Positions 44,914-54,045 of a stretch of 64,000 nucleotides of DNA are shown one piece after another. Within the stretch, counting starts at the first letter, position 1, and each line of letters begins with the position of its first letter. The DNA is taken from positions 2,406,336 to 2,470,335 of the forward strand of contig NC_019695.1 in the NCBI RefSeq assembly GCF_000317125.1. The letters run 5' to 3'. Under the pieces are notes generated by a model that did not search any database, had not been told where the DNA came from, and was given only the letters and a program-made list of their open reading frames with translations. A program made the translations under genes and the position numbers. Source of the DNA: Chroococcidiopsis thermalis PCC 7203. Its GTDB lineage: Bacteria > Cyanobacteriota > Cyanobacteriia > Cyanobacteriales > Chroococcidiopsidaceae.

Positions 44914-45141
44914 AATTACCTAAATTAACGGCGGTCGCGAAGCTTGCTACGACAATAACCAATAAAAATAATTTAGATTCAGGCGTAGTCGAGTAGTAGC
45001 AGGACACGAGAATATTACTCTAGATAACAAACATTACTCTTAGCCAAAATAAACTCTGTCCTGTCAGCTATATTCACGGCTGCAAAATTCAAAAGGATCG
45101 GTGGGTGCTGGTAGGCACGCTAATAATTTTTCACTAAACAG

Positions 45142-45516
45142 ATGGAAGCTGTAGAAGATATCCAACGTGCAATATTGGCTGCAATCAGAGAGCAGACACA
45201 GGCAATTCAGTCTTCAGAGAAGACGATTCAGGAAGCGCAGCGCACTCAGCAGCAATTAATAGATGTTTACAGGCGAACGCTAACAGATCGATGGGTAGGA
45301 TCTGATGATGTTGCCTGTGAATTCGGCATGGCAATATCTGCTCGCTCGATTACCAATCGCATCCAAGACGGTAGACTGGAGCAGGGAATTCACTGGATTA
45401 ACACTAGTGACGGCGATCGCCCTACTTATTTAATCTGCGTCCGCACGGTAATGGAATACTTCAAAAAACCCCCTCAGAAGCGCCGTCCGCCTAAAAGAAA
45501 TCGCTTACAAAATTGA
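45142..45516 (+). CDS. Small protein with coiled-coil N terminus and basic C terminus, putative DNA-binding partner of the integrase
   Basis: A 124-residue protein that I do not recognise as a named family. The first 50 residues are Gln/Glu/Ala-rich and helical (AIREQTQAIQSSEKTIQEAQRTQQQ), likely a coiled coil. The middle part DRWVGSDDVACEFGMAISARSITNRIQDGRLEQGIHW resembles an excisionase-like winged helix, and the tail KKPPQKRRPPKRNRLQN is strongly basic. The 3' end overlaps a broken tyrosine integrase by 12 bp in convergent orientation. I infer a recombination directionality or DNA-binding role in the decayed element. Confidence 0.5.
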   Translation: MEAVEDIQRAILAAIREQTQAIQSSEKTIQEAQRTQQQLIDVYRRTLTDRWVGSDDVACEFGMAISARSITNRIQDGRLEQGIHWINTSDGDRPTYLICVRTVMEYFKKPPQKRRPPKRNRLQN

Positions 45517-46669
45517 CGGCACTTGATATTTTTCAATTACCCCTGCATAATGCTCCAGAATTATTCTGGCGCTATTGCCAACCCAGCGAGCAATTTGGGG
45601 TATAGGGATATTTTTCTCAATACAGTGAGTAATGAAGGTATGGCGAGTCTGGTACTGACAGCGATAACGAATTCCTTGTTTGAGCAGCACGGACTTCCAA
45701 GCACGATTGAGAAAATTGTGGGCATCAATTAGCTTACCCCTAGGGGAGACAAACACAGGGGAATCTGGAATCGGGTTTTCCGATCGCAGGGAAAGCAGCA
45801 ACTCTCTCAGTTTTTCATCACTAGGAAACTTCCGCTTTCACGTCTTTGGACCTTTTCGATGACCATCAACCACTGCTTCCTCAAACAAAATAGTAGACAA
45901 GTCGTTACTGACGTGCTTCCACTGCAAACTAATAGCTTCAGAAGTACGGCATCCAGTCATGAAGAGAAATTTAACAAATGGCGTGTAGTGCTTGAAATAT
46001 CTGTCAGTCTCGAATCCCCGCACAATAGCTCCTATCTCTGCTCGGTCAAAGGGATCGATCTCATCCGCCTCAGATTTGGCTACCTTAATTTTGCTTGTCA
46101 TTCCCTCAAAGGGATTTGACTCTAGTATTGCCCGTTCGACAGCCCATTTACAGCAAGCATTCAGTTGTGCCAGTACCCGTCTAGAAGTGTTTGCGGTTTT
46201 AGTAGCAAGCAGGCGATCGCGAAGTGCGATTGCATTCTCTAGATCTAGCTCAGCCAAAGCTACTAAATGATTTCGTACCTTTTTAAAATCTTTATTGAGG
46301 GTAGTGATACTGACAGAACTCGCTCTATGCTCCACATACTTGCCCCATAGGTTCAACAATTGAGCTGTAAACGATTGCTCTTGGGATCTTTTCGCGTGTA
46401 GGTATGGCTCCTTTGGAAAATTCCCGCTTTGCCAATAAAGAGCCAACTAGCTTAGCCTCGTTCTCAGCATAGGTAAAACCAGCAGGATTGCAGTAAACTC
46501 CCAGATAAATTTCTTGGCGAAACGGTTTATCTTTTGTTGAGTTAGGTCTTGGTGGGAGAGTTCCGCGCAAGCACAAGCGATCGCCTCGCTGCTGGACGCT
46601 AACCCCTACCTTCCCAGCCTTAAGTCGAGCGTTAATCTGGCGAATTCTCTCCTCGATATCTAGCGCCAA
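45505..46669 (-). pseudogene. Tyrosine recombinase/integrase, frameshifted and with an in-frame stop
   Basis: The combined frames encode about 385 residues of a phage-type tyrosine integrase. The N-terminal part begins ALDIEERIRQINARL and shifts frame near the GGAAAATTCCCG at about 46415-46426 (AKREF joins PKEPYLHAKR). The core-binding domain follows (SVSITTLNKDFKKVRNHL). The catalytic domain shows MTGCRTSEAISLQW (Arg), a TGA at 45838-45840 after HRKGPKT, then RHTFITHCIEKN (His-x-x-Arg region) and EHYAGVIEKY (catalytic Tyr). The catalytic residues survive but the two lesions make it a pseudogene, unless there is recoding. The start is a TTG at 46669. It lies 120 bp from tRNA-Phe, the likely integration site. 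Confidence 0.85.
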
Positions 46670-46788
46670 AATTCACCCCAAAATTCACACCGATTTTACC
46701 CGTTAATTCTGCTATTTTTTGCAGTTTTTTACAAGTTGGGGCGTGCGGGATTAACGGCTAGAAACCGCTCTATGAGCTAGATTAGCGA

Positions 46789-46861
<73 letters not shown>

Positions 46862-46941
46862 GAAGTTGGTGCGTCAATTTTTGGCGCTTTATTAAGGTAG
46901 CAAACTTATCAGACCTTGGCAAGGGTTAGGCGCGAAATTTC

Positions 46942-47799
46942 TTATGCCGTTTTCCAGATGAGCTTCACCCAACTGAAAATGAATGTAAATAGCAAGAATT
47001 GGACGAGAACGATACTAGGACCAGAAGCAAAGTTGAGTAGACCCGATAACATAATGCCGACAATGCTACTAACAACCCCAAGCATCACGGAAATGACTAA
47101 AAAGCGGGTAAAATGATGACTCACAAGCTTGGCAGTAGCGGCGGGAATGACCAAAAAAGCATTCACCAATAACACGCCTACAGCCTTAATTGCTACGGCT
47201 ACAGCTAGTGACAGCAAGACAACAAAAGCGTAGCGATAGAGGCGCACGGGGATACCCTGCACCTGTGCCACTGTAGGGTTAAGAGTCAAGAGAATCTGCT
47301 GACGCAGGGTAGGTAGTAAGAAAATAACGCTGCCAATTAACACCAAAGAGGTCAAGATCAGATCCGTAGTATCGATCGCCAGAATATCTCCGAATAGGAC
47401 TCCCATCAAATTGCCGCGATATCCTTGGATCAGGCTGCTGAGGATGACACCTATTGCTAATGCACCCGATAGTACTACACTCAATACGCTATCACTCGAC
47501 AAATTTGTTTGGTCAATTAAATAGAGGACAACTAAGCCGAATGCAAGGGTAAATGGGAGTAGCATCCAGGTAGGATTTAACTGAAGCAAAACCCCTAAAG
47601 CAACGCCTACCAAAGCTGCATGACCTACAGCATGACTGAAAAAAGATAACTGTCGTAGGGTGACGAAGCTACCCAGGAAACCGCCAAGGATACCCATTAA
47701 TATCGCTCCTGCGATCGCCCTTTGCATGAAGGGAAACTGAAGCAGTTCGAGTAGGTTATTAACTCCAGCAATAGCAACCCAGCTAAACTCTAAAATCAT
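46942..47799 (-). CDS. ZnuB-type metal ABC transporter permease
   Basis: A 285-residue integral membrane protein of the ABC-3 family that forms the channel for zinc or manganese import. The N-terminal half has AGAILMGILGGFLGSFVTLRQLSFFSHAVGHAALVGVALG, which is characteristic; ILAIDTTDLILTSLV and VGVLLVNAFLVIPAATAKLV are later family motifs. About eight hydrophobic segments. No ATPase or binding-protein gene is present beside it, since tRNA-Phe follows. It is divergent from a SmtB-like repressor gene 123 bp away, which supports zinc control. The missing partners probably lie elsewhere or were separated by the insertion. Confidence 0.88.
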   Translation of the reverse strand: MILEFSWVAIAGVNNLLELLQFPFMQRAIAGAILMGILGGFLGSFVTLRQLSFFSHAVGHAALVGVALGVLLQLNPTWMLLPFTLAFGLVVLYLIDQTNLSSDSVLSVVLSGALAIGVILSSLIQGYRGNLMGVLFGDILAIDTTDLILTSLVLIGSVIFLLPTLRQQILLTLNPTVAQVQGIPVRLYRYAFVVLLSLAVAVAIKAVGVLLVNAFLVIPAATAKLVSHHFTRFLVISVMLGVVSSIVGIMLSGLLNFASGPSIVLVQFLLFTFIFSWVKLIWKTA

Positions 47800-47843
47800 T
47801 GAACCAACTTATTCTTAAACAGAGCATATCCTAGACCGCCCTA

Positions 47844-47871
47844 TAGTTGGGCTACATAGTTGGGCTATACT
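47844..47871 (+). promoter_or_regulatory. Tandem 13-mer and candidate promoter between ZnuB-like and SmtB-like genes
   Basis: TAGTTGGGCTACA (47844-47856) is repeated as TAGTTGGGCTATA (47857-47869), and TATACT at 47866-47871 could be a -10 box for the sensor gene. The 123-bp divergent spacer is where a SmtB-type repressor would bind, though no textbook SmtB operator palindrome was seen. The regulatory function is inferred. Confidence 0.35.
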
Positions 47872-47922
47872 TAGGGTGTCTGAAGATTTAATCCAGCAAA
47901 CACAGTCTTTTATTATCACCCA

Positions 47923-48333
47923 ATGTCAGTTTACTCTGCTTCCGATCGGGCTAAACCAAACTCTACCTCAGAGGCGGATCGTCTTCAGTGCCATCCACCA
48001 CATCCTGTAGACGTGGATGGAGTTAATCATCTACAAAGCTGCGTCCTGAAAACCGAGAAAGCGCAGCGGATGGCTGAATTTTTTAGCCTCTTAGGAGATG
48101 CCAATCGGTTACGAATTCTTTCATTATTGGCACAAAAAGAACTCTGTGTCTGCGATTTAGCCGCCACTCTAGACATGACTGAATCGGCTGTCTCCCATCA
48201 GTTGCGGACATTACGTGCTATGCGGTTGGTGAGTTATCGCAAGCAGGGACGCAATGTTTTTTACAACCTCCAAGATAGTCACGTTCTTAATCTCTATCAA
48301 TCTGTTGCCGAACACTTGGACGAGGAAATCTAG
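47923..48333 (+). CDS. SmtB/ZiaR-type ArsR-family metal-sensing repressor
   Basis: A 136-residue winged-helix repressor that releases DNA on binding metal. The recognition helix region reads [28 protein letters not shown], where CVC is the alpha-3N metal site of SmtB/ZiaR-type sensors. The C-terminal helix [17 protein letters not shown] carries the alpha-5 Asp, His, His and Glu ligands. The N-terminal arm CHPPHPVD adds further Cys/His. This pattern indicates zinc. It is divergent from the ZnuB-type permease and its 3' end overlaps that of a CdaR-like gene by 4 bp. Confidence 0.9.
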   Translation: MSVYSASDRAKPNSTSEADRLQCHPPHPVDVDGVNHLQSCVLKTEKAQRMAEFFSLLGDANRLRILSLLAQKELCVCDLAATLDMTESAVSHQLRTLRAMRLVSYRKQGRNVFYNLQDSHVLNLYQSVAEHLDEEI

Positions 48334-49550
48334 TATTGAAGCTTACGTAATAGCAACGCTAACCGAATTTGTACTGCATCATCAAAGCGCCGTGGGTCGA
48401 GACCGATTAACGAAGCTATTTTATCAAGACGATAATTCAGAGTATTGCGGTGAATCAAAAGCTGCTTGGCTGTAGCTGAAGGGCTACAATCACGGGCAAA
48501 AAACGCCTCTACGGTTGTTAATAATTCCAATTCGCAATCGAGCGGACTGAGTAAATGCGTGGCTAATTCAATCTTGGTTTGTTCGTCAGCTACGCCAATA
48601 AATGCAGCAATTCCCAGACGATCTAAACAATAGACGCGATCGCAACCGTTAAAGCGATGACCGAGTGAGAGTGCCATCCTCGCATCTTGATACGATCGCG
48701 CTAAACCAAGAATACCTGGATGATAGCGACCGATACCAATACTAATTGCTGCTCCTGTATCGCTGCGCAAGCGCATTAGCAAAGCGTCACCCGCACGTTT
48801 AAGTGCAGCTAGATTCGTCCATAACGCATTCAATGAATCTGTATGATTTCCTCGTTCTGCCCAACTGCCAAGATTTTTGGTATTGCTAGCTTTTAAAACT
48901 ACCAATTCGCCGTTACCTAAATCGGCACAGATCGTATCATCTGGTAAGTGAAAAAAGTTGACTATGCTGCCGATCGCATATTGCGTGCGGCGGCGTTGTC
49001 GCACCGTAGCTTTTTCTAAATTCTTGCCGTCTGATTCACCTGCTGAAGGTTTTAATACGTATTGAGCAGCATCGATCAAAATTACCGCTCGCGGAGGTGA
49101 TAAATCTAGACCTAATAGCTTTGCCTGCCTTAAAATTTCTGTTTCATCGATAATTTGACCGTGTAACAGATGATTGACGAACTGATTCTTCAACGCTTGT
49201 TGGTTAGGTCGATGGTTCAGTACAGTGGCTTGATTGATTATCAATTCAACTAGAACTTTTGCTAGACGCGGTGAAATTGTTTCACCATTAAATGGTTCTC
49301 CAATTGCGACTTCACCTACTTCTGATTTGAGGTGTAGTGGAACTCGTAAATAGTTCGTTTCTTGTTGCTCCTGAAAATGAAAAACTTTGCCAATTCGCTC
49401 GCATTTACTACTGGCAACGATAATATTATTACAATTTACTACAAATACTTGAGTTGACAAAAGTTCTGTTATTTTACTTGTTACTAATCGAGCAACTTGT
49501 GTAAACTGCGTAGTATGGGTAAAAGATATATGCGTTGAATTACGTTGCAT
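48330..49550 (-). CDS. CdaR/PucR-family transcriptional regulator
   Basis: A 406-residue regulator. The N-terminal 130 residues ([34 protein letters not shown] and [19 protein letters not shown]) match the putative sugar-diacid recognition domain of CdaR. A GGDEF-like middle part follows, with [31 protein letters not shown]. The C terminus is the PucR-type helix-turn-helix, [37 protein letters not shown]. It is transcribed away from the GT4 gene of the heptose block, sharing a 257-bp promoter region, so it might regulate that block or itself. The ligand is unknown. Confidence 0.88.
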   Translation of the reverse strand: MQRNSTHISFTHTTQFTQVARLVTSKITELLSTQVFVVNCNNIIVASSKCERIGKVFHFQEQQETNYLRVPLHLKSEVGEVAIGEPFNGETISPRLAKVLVELIINQATVLNHRPNQQALKNQFVNHLLHGQIIDETEILRQAKLLGLDLSPPRAVILIDAAQYVLKPSAGESDGKNLEKATVRQRRRTQYAIGSIVNFFHLPDDTICADLGNGELVVLKASNTKNLGSWAERGNHTDSLNALWTNLAALKRAGDALLMRLRSDTGAAISIGIGRYHPGILGLARSYQDARMALSLGHRFNGCDRVYCLDRLGIAAFIGVADEQTKIELATHLLSPLDCELELLTTVEAFFARDCSPSATAKQLLIHRNTLNYRLDKIASLIGLDPRRFDDAVQIRLALLLRKLQY

Positions 49551-49758
49551 TGAGTTTCAACTTTATTTCTTATACATGTAAATCGTCAGAATCAAGAATT
49601 AAAATTATGCGTCTTATCGCTCAAGAATAGCCATTGCTACTCCGGCTTACTTCTGCCTAAAGATATAATTCTTTGTATGTTTATTTGGTAGTTTTATTTA
49701 CTAAAACTTTTTTAAGTTTTAACGATAACAGAGTACACAATTGATGCATTATTAGTAT

Positions 49759-49790
49759 TTCAATAATCAATTGAATCAAAAAATATTGAA
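49759..49790. promoter_or_regulatory. Inverted TTCAATA/TATTGAA pair in the divergent promoter region
   Basis: TTCAATA (49759-49765) and TATTGAA (49784-49790) are exact complements separated by 18 bases, in the 257-bp spacer between the CdaR-like gene (minus) and a GT4 gene (plus), just before the GT4 start at 49808. It could be an operator for the CdaR-like protein. The spacer is very AT-rich, so chance is possible. Confidence 0.3.
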
Positions 49791-49807
49791 TCACTGACAA
49801 ATAACAA

Positions 49808-50911
49808 ATGCAAGTAGTCATTTATACAGATTCCGGCGGAATTGGTGGTGCAGAGATTAGTTTAAGCCACTTGGTTGCTAGCGTTTCAGATCGAATTGAG
49901 GTAACAGTCATAGGTACATCTGAGCTTGTCGTGGAAGCGATCGCCCGACAACGCCCTCAAACCGCGAAGATAGTCTTACCTAAGACACCAATTCATTCGC
50001 TGTTGGCTCATCTCACAGCTTTATTACAACTACGTCCTGACGTAGTGCATGTTAATCTCTGTACGCCTTGGGCGGGAGCAATGGGTTTAGCTGCTGCTTT
50101 AATCTTACCTGGGGCGCGAGTCGTGCGAGTCGATCAACTACCACTACGGACAACGGACTTACTGACTTGGTGGCGGACGCGAGTACTTTCGTTACGAGTT
50201 GACGCTCATGTTGCTGTTGGTGAAGCGAGTGCGCGGCTAATGGAAGATTTTTATGCCCTCGGTCGTAATTCGGTGGTTTCCGTTCCTAATTGCGTTCCCG
50301 ATTTGGCTGAGGAACTTCAACTCTTGACTGTTCGCCCTGAAGGAAAAGTAACAATCGGTAGCGTCGGGCGGCTGGATGCAATGAAAGGACATGACATATT
50401 GTTACGAGCGATCGCATCTGTTGATGGAGTGCAACTAGTCATTCTGGGTGAAGGAGATGAACGGGCAAATTTAGAGCAATTAGCGATGGAACTGGGAATA
50501 AGCGATCGCGTTAATTTACTCGGCTGGGTAGAAAATCCGCGTGCATACCTACCACAATTCGATATTGTCGCTCAACCATCGCGATCGGAAGGTTTTCCCC
50601 TAGCAATTGTAGAGGCGATGCTGGCTGCACGTCCTGTGGTTGCCACTCGCGTCGGTAGCGTGGCTGAAGCAGTTATCGATGGAGAAACAGGATTTCTAGT
50701 CAATAGAAATGATGTTGTAGGGCTAGCATCGGCACTAAAACAGTTAAGAGATGATCCGCAATTGCGCTGGCATTTTGGTCAAAGAGGGCGAGAAATTGCC
50801 AAAGCTAATTTTACAGTTAAGCAGATGAGCGATCGCTACGAACTACTGTGGCGCGAATTATTAGCCCGACCTCAAGTACCTAGATTATTTGTTCCTCGTC
50901 CTAAAGATTAA
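49808..50911 (+). CDS. Glycosyltransferase family 4
   Basis: A 367-residue GT-B enzyme. The N-terminal domain starts MQVVIYTDSGGIGGAEISL, the usual GGAE loop; the donor domain shows VTIGSVGRLDAMKGHDILL and ERANLEQLAMELGISDRVNLLGWVENPRAYL, then the E-x7-E region PSRSEGFPLAIVEAMLAARPVV and VAEAVIDGETGFLV. It is the first gene of the plus-strand heptose and polysaccharide block. The start lies in TGACAAATAACAAATG, part of the heptamer repeats seen throughout this block, and has no clear Shine-Dalgarno sequence. Sugar specificity is unknown. Confidence 0.9.
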   Translation: MQVVIYTDSGGIGGAEISLSHLVASVSDRIEVTVIGTSELVVEAIARQRPQTAKIVLPKTPIHSLLAHLTALLQLRPDVVHVNLCTPWAGAMGLAAALILPGARVVRVDQLPLRTTDLLTWWRTRVLSLRVDAHVAVGEASARLMEDFYALGRNSVVSVPNCVPDLAEELQLLTVRPEGKVTIGSVGRLDAMKGHDILLRAIASVDGVQLVILGEGDERANLEQLAMELGISDRVNLLGWVENPRAYLPQFDIVAQPSRSEGFPLAIVEAMLAARPVVATRVGSVAEAVIDGETGFLVNRNDVVGLASALKQLRDDPQLRWHFGQRGREIAKANFTVKQMSDRYELLWRELLARPQVPRLFVPRPKD

Positions 50912-51223
50912 TAGGTCATTTGTCATTTGTGAGGGGTATAGGGCTGGCATGGCTCGCTTTAGAAAAGCATGGTCTAGGATTGCTATTTTCAAAGATTGCT
51001 ACAATTATCTAAGTATGAAAAAATACTTCATCCTTTGCGGAAGATCGACACTTTTACGCAAGGTTAAATCTACCTATAGAAAGAAGAAAAAAGATTATTT
51101 TGCTCAATTGTGCAATTGCACAATTTTTAGCTGAATAAATCAGTAATTATTTGGACAAATGCCCAATGAAAACATCTAGACTGCTTGCCTAAGATAGTTG
51201 GACAAAAGTAGGCGAGTCAGTCT
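50912..51223. other. Spacer with inverted heptamer repeat copies
   Basis: About 310 bp. It begins with GTCATTTGTCATTTGT (50915-50930), the complement of the AATGACA heptamers expanded at 53955-54045. A short frame through it is basic, unlike known proteins and lacks a ribosome site, so it is not called. The promoter of the GT9 gene may lie in its right part. Confidence 0.45.
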
Positions 51224-52252
51224 ATGAGTTACAGCCATCGACTCCCAAAAGTATCGCAAGTGGCGATCGCCCGTTGCTTACCAGGACTAGGCGATCTACT
51301 ATGCATTGTTCCGGCGTTGAGGGCTTTACGTGCTGCGTTACCTGAAGCACGTATGACACTGATTGGTTTACCTAACGCTCAAAGCTTTGTGAAGCGATTC
51401 AACTGCTATATAGATGCTTGGTTGGAGTTTCCAGGTTATCCAGGGATTCCTGAAGGATGGCGATCGCCCCAACATACTCAGGCATTTTTAACTCAGGTGC
51501 AAGCGCAAGCCTTCGATCTAGTCATTCAAATGCACGGTAGCGGTATTGTGAGTAATTCGTTCGTAGTATTACTAGGAGCGAAATTGAATGCAGGCTTTTT
51601 CTTGCCAGGATATTACTGTCCCGATCCAGAGTGGTTTTTACCCTATCCAGATCGAGAAGCAGAAGTAAGACGGCATCTACGTTTGATGGCATTTTTAGAC
51701 ATTCCCTTACAGGGCGAACAACTAGAATTTCCGCTTTGGGAATCTGACTGGTGGGAATTACAACAAATATCTGCGGTGCATGACTTACAATCTCAGCATT
51801 ATATTTGCATTCATCCAGGTGCAAGTATAAGCGATCGCCGTTGGTCGCCACGTCAATTTGCCCTTGTCGCTGATGCAGTAGCTCAACAAGGGTATGCGAT
51901 CGTTCTCACCGGAACCGTAGCAGAAACAGGTTTAACTGAAGCGGTTGCCGAGGCAATGAATACCCCCGCAATTAACCTAGCAGGACGCACTAGTTTAGGT
52001 GCATTAGGGGCATTACTCAAACAAGCTGCACTTTTGGTATGCAACGATACTGGAGTCTCGCATTTAGCATCTGCTTTACAAGTTAAGAGCGTAGTCATAT
52101 TTTCTAACTCCGATCCCGATCGCTGGAGACCTCTAGATCGCGATCGCCATCGAATTGTTTTTGCTAGCAATGAAGGTGCGATCGCCTCTGTCTTAACTCA
52201 AGCAAAAGACCTCTTACAACAGGAGGCAAGTAAGTCAAAAGTTAAAAGTTAA
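51224..52252 (+). CDS. Glycosyltransferase family 9 (heptosyltransferase-like)
   Basis: A 342-residue GT9 protein. It shows VAIARCLPGLGDLLCIVPALRALRAALP at the start, FDLVIQMHGSGIVSN, and the donor half with YICIHPGASISDRRWSPRQFALVADAV, NLAGRTSLGALGALLKQAALLVCNDTGVSHLASAL, which is the ADP-heptose-binding pattern of WaaC/WaaF-type enzymes. The C terminus ASKSKVKS is encoded by the AAAAGTT/AAAAGTC repeat array that overlaps the stop codon, so the tail was probably changed by the repeat. Likely a heptosyltransferase using ADP-heptose made by the genes downstream. Confidence 0.88.
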   Translation: MSYSHRLPKVSQVAIARCLPGLGDLLCIVPALRALRAALPEARMTLIGLPNAQSFVKRFNCYIDAWLEFPGYPGIPEGWRSPQHTQAFLTQVQAQAFDLVIQMHGSGIVSNSFVVLLGAKLNAGFFLPGYYCPDPEWFLPYPDREAEVRRHLRLMAFLDIPLQGEQLEFPLWESDWWELQQISAVHDLQSQHYICIHPGASISDRRWSPRQFALVADAVAQQGYAIVLTGTVAETGLTEAVAEAMNTPAINLAGRTSLGALGALLKQAALLVCNDTGVSHLASALQVKSVVIFSNSDPDRWRPLDRDRHRIVFASNEGAIASVLTQAKDLLQQEASKSKVKS

Positions 52253-52262
52253 AAGTCAAAAA
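52232..52262. repeat. AAAAGTT/AAAAGTC heptamer array overlapping the GT9 3' end
   Basis: Tandem copies of a 7-base unit (AAGTCAAAAGTTAAAAGTTA and following) cover the last codons and stop of the upstream GT9 gene. An inverted copy lies at 52819-52852 and a direct copy at 63341-63367. This matches the STRR type known from cyanobacteria. Confidence 0.8.
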
Positions 52263-52280
52263 TATGTAACGGCTTATTGT

Positions 52281-52739
52281 ATGCAAATTAATTGGCAACA
52301 GATGCGACGTTTGCTCGTTATTTTTGTCGGAGATCTAGAAACAGAAGTCACTTTTTTACAAAGTGAATTACTGAAAATACGAGAAACATCAACGGATGCA
52401 GAGATTACTTTATTACTCCCTAGAAGTCAAGAGACAGAAAAGGACAAAGGGACAAGGAAGACAAGGGAGCTTTTCTCCCCCAACTTCCCCGACTCCCGAC
52501 TCCCGATCCCCGACTCCCGCTTGGTCGATCGCATCATCACCCATACAACGACTTGGCAAGATCCAGCTAAAGAAAAAGAATTAGTCGAAAATCTAAGTCA
52601 ATTTGACTTTGAAGCAGCAATTATCTTAACCAAAAAAAATGAATCTCCTTATGCCTTTGCTTATTTAGCCTATTTAGCTGAAATCCCGATTCGCATGGGG
52701 CGATCGCGAGAATTTGGCGGTTCCGTTATCAGTGGCTAG
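52281..52739 (+). pseudogene. GT9 N-terminal half, carrying a repeat-derived insertion and truncated
   Basis: A 152-codon frame that resembles only the N-terminal half of a GT9 enzyme: LLVIFVGDLETEVTFLQ, AEITLLLPRS, then FDFEAAIILTKKNESPYAFAYLAYLAEIPIRMGRSREFGGS, which parallels the first half of the GT9 proteins downstream. Between the first and second parts it has KDKGTRKTRELFSPNFPDSR and PIPDSRL, encoded by GACAAGG and CGACTCC simple repeats. It stops at GGSVISG, where a full GT9 would continue into its donor domain. Repeats flank it on both sides. I call it a decayed gene; a short functional half-domain is a less likely alternative. Confidence 0.65.
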
Positions 52740-52818
52740 TGACTAGAAAGATTCCAGCCACTAACCACCAGCCACCAGCCACTCATTAACTACCAATTAC
52801 CAATCTCCAAACAATTAA

Positions 52819-52852
52819 TTTTGACTTTTAACTTTTAACTTTTGACTTTTTT
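52819..52852. repeat. Inverted copy of the AAAAGTT/AAAAGTC heptamers, abutting a start codon
   Basis: TTTTGACTTTTAACTTTTAA and the following bases are the complement of the array at 52232-52262. It ends directly at the ATG of the next gene (52853), so the array forms its entire immediate leader. No Shine-Dalgarno sequence is present. Confidence 0.8.
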
Positions 52853-53931
<1,079 letters not shown>

Positions 53932-53954
53932 TTAACACGCACCACTCTCTTACC

Positions 53955-54045
53955 AATGACAAATGACAAATGACAAATAACAAATGACAAATGACAAATG
54001 ACAAATAACAAATGACAAATGACAAATAACAAATAACAAATGACA
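53955..54045. repeat. Heptamer array AATGACA/AATAACA, 13 copies, ending in a start codon
   Basis: Thirteen copies of a 7-base unit run without a break. The last copy contains the ATG (54040-54042) of the GT4-GmhA gene, so the array replaces the whole leader with no Shine-Dalgarno sequence. Upstream ATGs in the same reading phase (for example 54019) meet a stop inside the array. Confidence 0.92.

Noticed and set aside
45838-45840. Recoded TGA in the integrase
   Set aside because: A separate frameshift near 46415-46426 is present, so decay explains both lesions more simply.
50889-51134. An 81-codon plus-strand frame after the first GT4 gene of the heptose block
   Set aside because: It begins inside the GT4 gene and then crosses heptamer repeats; the product is basic with no family features and no ribosome site.
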